A stretch of DNA of 35,707 nt from CALGLS01 sp047626155 (lineage in GTDB: Bacteria > Bacteroidota > Bacteroidia > Chitinophagales > Saprospiraceae). The notes beneath the pieces are model-generated. The model did no database searches. It had not been told where the DNA came from and worked only from the letters and a program-made list of their open reading frames with translations. The translations under genes were made by a program, and so were the position numbers. The stretch is taken from positions 1 to 35,707 of the forward strand of contig JBLHRR010000040.1 of NCBI GenBank assembly GCA_047626155.1, given 5' to 3'. Positions 17,696-25,400 of the stretch are shown in pieces (the first letter of the stretch is position 1; each line of letters starts with the position of its first letter).

Positions 17696-17727
17696 TTTGC
17701 ATTTAAATCATCCTGTGTTTAACTTTA
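17696..17727 (+). promoter_or_regulatory. Candidate Bacteroidota-type promoter for second GH16 gene
   Basis: TTTG at 17696-17699 is followed after 20 nt by TAACTTTA at 17720-17727, seven of eight matches to the -7 consensus TAnnTTTG at the expected spacing. It would give a leader of roughly 170 nt that includes hairpin element copy B and a terminator-like hairpin. Confidence 0.45.
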
Positions 17728-17792
17728 CATGTTTTGTTTTGTTTCCCAACGGGGAGACCATTTTTTCGAGCCCGACGTTTTTTTTTTTGCGA

Positions 17793-17840
17793 GTCCCGAC
17801 TGCTAGTCGGGGTGAATGTAGGGTCGACTCCTCCAGAGTC
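17793..17840 (+). repeat. Covarying hairpin element, copy B (GH16 leader)
   Basis: Nearly identical to copy C at 19372-19420 but one base shorter in the loop. Stem CCCGACT / AGTCGGG around GCT, then GACTCCTCCAGAGTC, which itself can fold (GACTC/GAGTC). It sits in the predicted leader of the second GH16 gene. Together with copy C it brackets that gene. Confidence 0.65.
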
Positions 17841-17857
17841 TTGCGTGATCTAGGAGG

Positions 17858-17880
17858 ACTCCTTTGGGGTTTTTATTTTT
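17858..17880 (+). terminator. Terminator-like hairpin in the GH16 leader
   Basis: ACTCC (17858-17862) pairs with GGGGT (17866-17870, one T-G pair) around TTT, followed by a T-rich run to 17880. It is in the same relative place as the hairpin and T-tract at 19437-19455 after copy C. It ends 22 nt before the ATG at 17903, so it may stop readthrough or act as an attenuator. Confidence 0.45.
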
Positions 17881-17902
17881 TCATCTTATTAAATTACTCA
17901 TT

Positions 17903-19300
17903 ATGAAATTTACTTATTTTTCTTTGCTTTTTGTTTTGCTGATCTGTTCTTGTTCTAATGATGATGAGAACTCTGGTACAAATGAGCCACCTGTTCTAGA
18001 GGCTGGTTATGAGGGGTACACTTTAGAATGGGCAGACGAATTCGACGGGGAAAGTATTAGTAACCTGAATTGGACTTACGAATTGGGGGATGGAACGGAC
18101 TATGGATTAAACCCTGGCTGGGGAAATTCGGAGTTACAACTTTACACAAATGCTGCTGCAAATTCTTTTATTGAGAAAGAAACTGATGGTACCTCTGCGC
18201 TTGTCATTCAGGCCAACGAGGAGGCAGATGGTTCTTATAGTTCTGCGAAATTGACTACTCAAAATTTACAGAGCTTCCGCTTTGGACGTATGGAAGCTAG
18301 TATCAAATTACCGGAGGGCCAAGGCATCTGGCCAGCGTTCTGGTTGCTGGGTGATAATATCACAGAAGTCCAATGGCCGGGTTGCGGTGAAATTGATATT
18401 ATGGAATTAATAGGAAGTGAGCCTGGAACAATACACAGTACGGTTCATTATACTGATTCTGAAAACTCACTCGAAAGCAATATGGGTACAAAAGCGCTGG
18501 CGACTGGCAAGTTTAGTGAGGCTTACCACCTTTTCACTGTGGATTGGACGCCAGAAACAATGACTTTCAGTTTGGATGGAAACGACCTCCACACTGTTAC
18601 CACAGAAGAGGACATGAAGGAATTCAAACGCTCCTTTTATATGATCTTAAATATTGCCGTTGGTGGAGAATGGCCAGGCAATCCGGATGCGACAACCGTA
18701 TTTCCACAAAAGATGTATGTCGATTATATCCGTGCTTATAGTAAGAATGACTTTACCGCTCCTGCTGCTCCGGTTCTTGATATTGATGAAGAAACGATTG
18801 GTATCATCATTCCTCCGAGTATTGCACAATATGCTTTCAACAGTACACTTACACAATTCCCTGGAATCGGCTTAATATCTTATGGCGCCGGTGGAGAACC
18901 TGCAATTAGCTCTTCTGGAATGGCGGTGGAAGGTGATAGTTCTTTGTTATTTGCTTATCCTGGCGATAACTGGGGTGGTGGCTGGTTTGAGTTGGAGACG
19001 CCTATTGACATGAGTAGCTTTTCGGGCGGCAACTTGGTTTTTTCACTTCACAAGCCTGTAGCGTTAGCTGATGCAGAGGTGAAATTAGAGGCTGTTGCCA
19101 ATAGTGCTGCTATTTTCTTGACGAATTATACGCCTGAGGCTGCGGCTGATGGTTATGTGACTTACACGATTCCTATGTCGGACTTTACTGATCTGGATTT
19201 TTCTGCAATCAAGATTCCTTTTGCTTTATGGAACCCGGTGAATGCGGCTGGGGAGTTTGTGGCGATGGATGTTTTGGTGGATGATGTTTATTGGGAGTAG
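17903..19300 (+). CDS. Second GH16 beta-glucanase lipoprotein with C-terminal beta domain
   Basis: 465 residues from the ATG at 17903, chosen because it opens a clean lipoprotein signal (MKFTYFSLLFVLLICSC, lipobox Cys17); a TTG at 17864 in frame lies inside a terminator-like hairpin and is unlikely. The GH16 domain covers ~38-285 with GEIDIMELIG: expected nucleophile Glu163, Asp165, acid/base Glu168, plus GQGIWPAFWLLG and GGEWPGNPD. Residues ~300-465 form an extra beta-rich domain (FAYPGDNWGGGWFELETPIDM..., ALWNP, MDVLVDDVYWE) that looks like a carbohydrate-binding module but is not assigned to a family. It is divergent from the SusC cluster and bracketed by two copies of a repeat element. 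Likely a surface endo-beta-1,3-glucanase. Confidence 0.92.
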   Translation: MKFTYFSLLFVLLICSCSNDDENSGTNEPPVLEAGYEGYTLEWADEFDGESISNLNWTYELGDGTDYGLNPGWGNSELQLYTNAAANSFIEKETDGTSALVIQANEEADGSYSSAKLTTQNLQSFRFGRMEASIKLPEGQGIWPAFWLLGDNITEVQWPGCGEIDIMELIGSEPGTIHSTVHYTDSENSLESNMGTKALATGKFSEAYHLFTVDWTPETMTFSLDGNDLHTVTTEEDMKEFKRSFYMILNIAVGGEWPGNPDATTVFPQKMYVDYIRAYSKNDFTAPAAPVLDIDEETIGIIIPPSIAQYAFNSTLTQFPGIGLISYGAGGEPAISSSGMAVEGDSSLLFAYPGDNWGGGWFELETPIDMSSFSGGNLVFSLHKPVALADAEVKLEAVANSAAIFLTNYTPEAAADGYVTYTIPMSDFTDLDFSAIKIPFALWNPVNAAGEFVAMDVLVDDVYWE

Positions 19301-19323
19301 TGGTTTTCGGACTTCGACTCGGG

Positions 19324-19368
19324 CGCGCGCTTTCACGGTTTTTTCGTGGGAGCGCGCGTTTTTTTTTT
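19324..19368 (+). terminator. Intrinsic terminator of second GH16 gene
   Basis: A 14-bp G+C-rich stem (19324-19337 with 19345-19358, two T-G pairs), 7-nt loop, and a run of ten T from 19359. It starts 24 nt after the stop codon and is the best intrinsic terminator in the window. Confidence 0.9.
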
Positions 19369-19371
19369 CGG

Positions 19372-19420
19372 GCCCCGACTTGCTAGTCGGGGTTAATGTG
19401 GGGTCGACTCCTCCATAGTC
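19372..19420 (+). repeat. Covarying hairpin element, copy C
   Basis: Stem CCCCGACT (19373-19380) pairs with AGTCGGGG (19385-19392) around TGCT, then a spacer and GACTCCTCCATAGTC. It follows the GH16 terminator directly. Homologous to copies A (1590-1638) and B (17793-17840). Confidence 0.65.
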
Positions 19421-19436
19421 TTGCGTGTTTTTAGGG

Positions 19437-19455
19437 GCTCCTTCGGAGCTTTTTT
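19437..19455 (+). terminator. Second terminator after GH16
   Basis: GCTCC (19437-19441) pairs with GGAGC (19445-19449) around TTC, followed by six T. It lies at the convergent boundary with the broken DUF2306 gene, whose restored stop codon (19454-19456) overlaps the T-tract. Confidence 0.75.
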
Positions 19456-20072
19456 ATTTGTTTATTTTTTGGCAGATGTATAATTCCATTAGGAAGAGGT
19501 TGGGGACCCAACTGAGCCAGGCTATAATTTTGTAGCTCTCGAGAAATGACCAACCAATGACGGCCATGAAAAAAGGTAGCCAGATGCGTAGGGTGACACG
19601 GCGGATAACGTGAGGGCGTAGCTGCGCATCATCCAGTATTGGTGGCTTGTAATATTTTTGTTACGGGTAGCCATTACGGCCATCATGGTGGTCCATAACC
19701 AGAGGACAGCTAGGAGGAAGAAACCTAATTTGGTATGCCAGGGGCCGGTGGCGGAGAATAAAATGAACCGCCCGGCCGTTCCAGATAACAATACGCTTAC
19801 GATGTAAACATAGCCTATCTTTCGATGGAGATTGATTCGAGTTTTTCTTATTTTTTTATGAACGGTGTCCAACCGATGATTAAGGCCAGACCGCCTAGTA
19901 GTATGTGGGTATAGAAACCGAGGTTCCAGAGGTTGCTTTTTAGCAGAGCTTCGGATTTGGAGCCCAGGAGCCCCTTGGACATGTCTACGAAAATGTAGCT
20001 TATCGGATATAGGCCAATGGCAAACAGAATGATCAACGGCCAGACGATATAGTTTTTTATTTTTAGGTTCAT
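19454..20072 (-). pseudogene. DUF2306 membrane protein, broken by two frameshifts
   Basis: Read across three frames, the segment encodes a normal ~200-residue DUF2306 integral membrane protein. The N part starts MNLKIKNYIVWPLIILFAIG and includes FYTHILLGGLALIIGWTPFIKK. The middle part is KTRINLHRKIGYVYIVSVLLSG...HQYWMMRSYALTLSAV. The C part is TLRIWLPFFMAVIG...WLSWVPNLFLMELYI. The first break is at an A7 run (19851-19857 on the plus strand as T7) directly before a TAA; one more A, or a -1 slip, restores the frame. The second break, near 19600, looks like a GT duplication (GCCGTGTCACC for GCC-GTC-ACC). The function of the family is unknown. Sequencing error at the homopolymer is possible, but the second break makes decay more likely. 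Confidence 0.8.
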
Positions 20073-20112
20073 TATCTTTTGTTCTGGGACGAAGATAGGG
20101 GATTTTGTTGTC

Positions 20113-20402
20113 TCAATAAGCAAGGGTAACATTGATAATAGCGAACATATTACGGAAGTATTTCCATTTGGCCTGGCTTCCAAACTTGTAATGATGATGG
20201 TTCACTTGTGGTGCTTCTTTTAGATAGACAGTGAAATCGCCATTTTCATCGGAGGCGGTACCAATGCTTGTGTGGGGGATGCCGATATTGGCGTAGGCTA
20301 GTTTAGTGTTTTCTGTAGTCGCACTATTAAAGAGCAGGGTTCCCGTGATTACTAGCTCAAAAGGAAAAGAACCAAGGTAGCGAGCTTAGTTCTTTTGTAA
20401 CT
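20113..20402 (-). pseudogene. Remnant of CarboxypepD_reg-type secreted/outer-membrane protein gene
   Basis: On the minus strand one frame gives a signal-peptide-like KRTKLATLVLFLL with no start codon. After a frame change comes ELVITGTLLFNSATTE, then AYANIGIPHTSIGTASDENG, which has the AxVxIxGTxxGTxSDxxGxF pattern of a carboxypeptidase-regulatory-like domain. The frame then runs through FGSQAKWKYFRNMFAIINV to a TGA at 20113-20115, ending in an aromatic residue as outer-membrane barrels do. I read this as an internally deleted remnant of a larger surface protein. The heptamer array adjoins it and occupies the place of the start region. Confidence 0.45.
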
Positions 20403-20411
20403 ATTCAGACC

Positions 20412-20579
20412 GGAGACGGAAGGCGGAAGTCCGGAGACGGGAGATGGAAGACGGAAGATGGGAGACGGAAGATGGAAGATGGAAGATGGGAGATGGAAGT
20501 CCGGAGACGGAAGATGGAAGTCCGGAGACGGGAGATGGAAGTCCGGAGACGGAAGATGGAAGACGGGAGACGGAAGTCC
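20412..20579. repeat. Heptanucleotide tandem array, 24 units
   Basis: Exactly 24 consecutive 7-bp units of three kinds: GGAGAYG, GAAGRYG and GAAGTCC. GAAGTCC occurs six times and in five cases is followed by GGAGACG, suggesting higher-order duplication of multi-unit blocks. A degenerate unit (GGATAGA) follows. Open frames across the array are by-products of its 21-nt codon period. Confidence 0.9.
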
Positions 20580-20672
20580 GGATAGAGGGAAGTTTCCATC
20601 GAACGTGAAATCCACAGACTAAGGACTGTCAAATTCAAGGTTTGTATTAGTGGGAAACTTCGGACTTCCGTC
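20570..20672. repeat. Inverted copy of the array edge
   Basis: GACGGAAGTCCG at the array end, plus GAAGTTTCC at 20590-20598, are matched in inverse orientation by GGAAACTTC-CGGACTTCCGTC at 20653-20672. The array end is thus flanked by an inverted partial copy ~60 nt away, and further heptamer-like sequence continues to 20684. Confidence 0.55.
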
Positions 20673-20684
20673 TTCGGTCCTTCC

Positions 20685-20851
20685 TACCATTAACAGCTAA
20701 ACTATCCCCCACTGAACAGTTACTTATTTTTTGTATAAATCAATATGAGTATTATTTTTCCCTTTTGACAGATTGCCCTTTCATCATTTTATTCTAGAAA
20801 ATAGTGCAAAATAACAATAGTTTTCCTAGCAGAAAAATATTGATACTCCGT
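20685..20851. other. A+T-rich gap downstream of gltD
   Basis: No gene, no clear hairpin terminator and no repeat recognised between the repeat region and the gltD stop codon. Confidence 0.4.
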
Positions 20852-22318
20852 TCAAATTTTTAAAAAAGATTCGAAATTACTTTTCAAAACAGACTCCTCC
20901 CCCATCAAATATTCATCAACCGCAGCGGCAGCTTCCCGCCCTTCTGAAATGGCCCAAACGACTAAAGATTGTCCGCGTCGCATATCGCCTGCTGAAAAAA
21001 CACCTGGTACCGAAGTTTGATAATCAGCACAAGAAACGTTCTTTCTATTATCGAGTTGCACCTCTAATTCCTCCAGCATCCCTTCAATTTTAGGATTCAA
21101 AAATCCGATGGCTAGAAAAACATAATCGCAAGAAATGATTCTAGAACTATCCTTTTGTTCAACCATTTTTCCTTTGCCTTGCTCATCCAATTCGTAGGAG
21201 ACATTGACCACTTCTATTCCGCTTAGGTTGATTCCATCATTGCTTATAAATTGCTTAGTCATTATAGCCCACTCCCTTTTACAGCCTTCCTCATGCGAAG
21301 ACGAAGTCCTCAATACCATCGGCCAATTCGGCCAGGGGTCCTTCGTTGTTCTTTCCGAATTTGGTTTTGTCAGTAGCTCTATTTGAGTAATTGATTTTGC
21401 GCCCAGCCTGTTGGATGTTCCGATACAATCCGATCCGGTATCTCCACCACCAATCACCACTACATTTTTATCTTTCAAGTCGAAGTCGGAAAAATCAACT
21501 TTATATCCTGCAACTCTCTTGTTATTTTTTTCAAGATATTCCATTGCAAAATAGATTCCTTTGAAATCTCTTCCCGTAATTTTTAAATCACGAGGCACTG
21601 TTGATCCACCACACAATAGCATCGCATCTGATTCCTTTTGTAACGTTTTTGCACTGACACCTTTCCCTACTTCAGAATTACAAATAAATTGAATACCCTC
21701 TGCTTCCAAAAACTTCACCCTCCTATCAATGATCTGTTTCTCTAATTTAAAATCAGGAATTCCATACCTTAGCAAGCCGCCAACTCGTGTATTCTTTTCA
21801 TGAACCTCCACCTGATGCCCCGCCTTATTCAATTGATCTGCCGCTGCCAAACCAGCAGGGCCCGATCCTACCACCACTACTTTCTTGCCTGTCCGTTGGA
21901 TGGCTTTATTTGGTTTTACCCATTCTTCTGCAAATGCTTTTTCAATTATAGATTTCTCTAAAAACTCTATGGATACGGGGTCGCTATTGATGCCAAGCAC
22001 GCAGGAAGACTCGCAAGGCGCAGGGCAAATTCGTCCGGTAAATTCTGGAAAATTATTAGTAGACATTAAAATTTCAAAAGCCAATTTCCAATCCGATTTA
22101 AAAACAGCTTCATTAAAATCCGGAATTTTATTTCCTAATGGACAACCCGAATGACAAAAAGGAACACCACAATCCATACATCGTGCTGCCTGTTTATTTT
22201 TGAAATCAGCATCTACTTTTTCATCAAATTCCTCGTAATGAGCAATCCGTTTTTCTACTGTTTCATAATTCGGTGTTGCTCTCTTATATTTTTTAAAACC
22301 TTTTATATCTCCCATCAT
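20852..22318 (-). CDS. gltD: Glutamate synthase, small (beta) subunit
   Basis: 488 residues, normal for GltD (~470-490). N-terminal iron-sulfur region with two cysteine clusters: CMDCGVPFCHSGCPLGN (~42-58) and CPAPCESSC (~97-105). FAD-binding motif VVVVGSGPAGLAAADQL (~148-164), NADPH-binding motif VVVIGGGDTGSDC (~287-299), and the C-terminal GVFSAGDMRRGQSLVVWAI. It transfers electrons from NADPH to the large subunit, which makes glutamate from glutamine and 2-oxoglutarate. It is the last gene of the glnK-amt-gltB-gltD cluster, 99 nt after gltB. Cytoplasmic. Confidence 0.97.
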   Translation of the reverse strand: MMGDIKGFKKYKRATPNYETVEKRIAHYEEFDEKVDADFKNKQAARCMDCGVPFCHSGCPLGNKIPDFNEAVFKSDWKLAFEILMSTNNFPEFTGRICPAPCESSCVLGINSDPVSIEFLEKSIIEKAFAEEWVKPNKAIQRTGKKVVVVGSGPAGLAAADQLNKAGHQVEVHEKNTRVGGLLRYGIPDFKLEKQIIDRRVKFLEAEGIQFICNSEVGKGVSAKTLQKESDAMLLCGGSTVPRDLKITGRDFKGIYFAMEYLEKNNKRVAGYKVDFSDFDLKDKNVVVIGGGDTGSDCIGTSNRLGAKSITQIELLTKPNSERTTKDPWPNWPMVLRTSSSHEEGCKREWAIMTKQFISNDGINLSGIEVVNVSYELDEQGKGKMVEQKDSSRIISCDYVFLAIGFLNPKIEGMLEELEVQLDNRKNVSCADYQTSVPGVFSAGDMRRGQSLVVWAISEGREAAAAVDEYLMGEESVLKSNFESFLKI

Positions 22319-22417
22319 TAGGTTATTTTTAAATAGATAAATTTGACTACTACCAATCTAACTGGATTCACCGAAAAGGCCCGCTCGCCCAGTTGGACAT
22401 AGCTAACGTAGCTTTCC

Positions 22418-25400
22418 TTAAACTGGCAACGTAGCGCTTATCAAGCTCTCTCTCAAGAGCGCCTTCTTATATTCCGTTGGCATTACTTTTAAAAAGTGTT
22501 TCGACAAATCATACCACTCATTCAGGATATCTAGTGCCAGGTTGCTTGAGGTATAATTAAAATGAGCCCTCAATAGTATTCTTATTTTCTCCAGATCATT
22601 CGCAGTACATTCCTCTAGTTCGACCATTTCTTTATTGATTCGGTAAGACCGATCTTTATCTTCCTGATAAACATAAGCAATGCCTCCACTCATACCCGCC
22701 CCAAAATTTTTACCATAAGTTCCCAAGACAATAACTACTCCCCCTGTCATATATTCACAGGCGTTATCCCCTACTCCTTCTACTACCGCCTCGACTCCAG
22801 AATTTCTAACAGCAAAACGATCCCCTGCTACTCCTTTAATAAATGCCTGACCACTTGTAGCGCCATACAGGCACACATTTCCAACAATGGTATTCCGGGC
22901 AGGATTAAATATCACTTTTCGATTGGGTATCGCTACCAAACGGCCACCGCTTAGTCCTTTTCCAAAGTAATCATTCGAGGCACCTACTAGTGTAAAGCTC
23001 ACTCCTTTAATCAAAAAAGCACCAAAACTTTGTCCTGCCGTCCCTTTAAATCTAAAGCAAATGCTATCCTTTTTCATCCCTGCTGATCCATACACTTTTG
23101 CAATTTCATTGGACAACATTGCGCCTACTGCTCTATCTGTATTCTGTATATTTATTTTGGATTTGAACTTTCGGGCCTCCTCAATTGCAAGGGCAGACTT
23201 TGCGATCAATGTATGGTCCAGTACCTTATCAAGCCCGTGATCTTGCTCCTTTACTTTGTAACTAAAATATCCTTCCTTTGGTTTTGCATAAAAAAGAAGT
23301 TTTGACAAATCTACATTTGAGGCCTTCCAATGCTTCTCTTCCATATCTGGTTTGAGCAAGTCGGCGCGCCCTACCATTTCATTGACCGTTCTGAAACCGA
23401 GATCGGCCATAATCATTCTAAAGTCCTCCGCCAAAAAATGAAAGTAATTAACCAAATGCTCTACCTTTCCATCAAACTTTTTTCTCAGGTCTTTATCTTG
23501 TGTGGCAATACCTACGGGGCAAGTATTCAGGTGGCATTTCCGCATCAGTATGCATCCTTCTACCACCAGAGCTGCCGTAGCGACACCCCATTCTTCCGCT
23601 CCTAAAAGTGTTGCTATTGCCATATCTCGTCCCGTCCGAATTTGTCCATCACATTGCAGAGTTACCCGATCGCGTAGATTGTTTTTCACCAAGGTGTGGT
23701 GGGTTTCCGCCAATCCCAATTCCCAAGGCAGACCAGTATGAGAAATTGAAGATAAAGGAGAAGCGCCTGTGCCACCATCATGACCAGAAATCAAAATATG
23801 ATCTGCATGCGCCTTTGTTACTCCGGAAGCGATCACTCCAACTCCTGTTTTAGAAACTAACTTTACACTGATCCTTGCGGCTCGATTGGCATTTTTTAAA
23901 TCAAATATCAACTGAGCTAAATCTTCTATCGAATAGATATCATGGTGAGGAGGAGGCGATATCAATCCGACGCCAGGAGTTGCATGTCGAACAGTGGCAA
24001 TATTTTCATCCACCTTGTGGCCTGGCAGTTGGCCGCCTTCACCAGGCTTTGCGCCCTGGGCCATTTTGATTTGAATTTCTGCTGCATTCGTTAAGTAATT
24101 GATGGTCACCCCAAACCGACCTGAGGCGACTTGCTTAATGGCAGAACGTTCCCAATCCCCATTCTCTAATTTTTTGAATCTTCTTTCATCTTCCCCACCT
24201 TCCCCACTGTTACTTTTTGCACCGATCCTATTCATCGCTTTTGCGAGGGTGGTATGTGCTTCATGACTGATTGAACCGAAAGACATGGCTCCGGAAGCAA
24301 ATCGTTTTAAGATATTTTCGACCGATTCTACTTCTTCAAGTGGAATTGATTTTGCCTTTTTAAATCTGATAAAACTTCTCAATGTAGACACATTGTTTTC
24401 TGAACGGTCTATTTCTTCTGTGAATTTTTTATATAAATTAAAATCATTTGTTTTTGTAGAATGCTGCAATAAGTGAATACTCTTTGGATTAAACAAATGA
24501 TACTCGGCGTCGCGCTTCCATTGATAGACTCCTTTATTTGGTAATTCATTTGACTTAGAACCGAATGCCAATTGATGCTTTGCATTTTGCTCTCTTTGCA
24601 ATTGCTCAAAATTCATCCCCTCTATTTTCGAAGTCGTTCCTTTGAAACACAAATCAATAACCTCTGAAGATATACCAATCGCTTCAAAAGTCTGCGCTCC
24701 TTTATAGGATTGCAAGGTGGAGACTCCTAATTTTGACATTACTTTTAACAATCCTTTCTCAGCAGCTTTGAGATAATTTTTCAACTGAGTTTCAGCTATA
24801 TCTATTTGCTCAGCTCCAGCTCCTAAAGAAGAGCTTCCGCCCACTCCGCCATTTTGGAATCCACTTCCTACATCAGACTTCATCGTTTTGATGGTTTCTA
24901 TGGCCAGGTATGGATATATCGCATCTGCTCCATAAGACAATAAACAGGCAAAATGATGTACCTCCCAGCTATCTCCTGTTTCTACTATTAGGGAAACCTG
25001 GTTGCGTTCTCCTTGCTCAATTAGAAAGTGATGAAGTGCCCCTACTGCCATCAAACTTGGAATAGCGGTCATGTGTTCATTGATACCTCTGTCTGAGATA
25101 CAGATCAGGTTTGCTCCTTTCTCAATCTGATGTTTTACTTTTTGATTAAAATCTAAAATAGCTTCTTTCAATGACTGCCCCTTGGTGTAACAACTGGAAA
25201 CGGTTGCGGCTCTGAATTTTAAATTATTCAAAGATTGCAAACCGTAGAACAGCCCTGGCGTAAGCACCGGACTTTCCATTCTGATGACGAAAGCCTGCGC
25301 CTCATTTATGTTTAGAACCCTACTGCTGTCTCCCAGAACAGTAGACAAGGACATAAAATAATTTTCACGTAAGGAGTCTATCGGAGGATTGGTGACTTGA

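Noticed and set aside
17864..17902. TTG start for the second GH16 protein
   Set aside because: The codon lies in the loop of a terminator-like hairpin; the ATG at 17903 gives a proper lipoprotein signal.
20412..20579. CRISPR array
   Set aside because: The repeat is a 7-bp tandem period with no unique spacers and no cas genes.
20352..20638. Two overlapping minus-strand frames with HLPSPDF-like repeats
   Set aside because: They are translations of the 7-bp array; a 7-bp period gives 7-residue repeats in every open frame.
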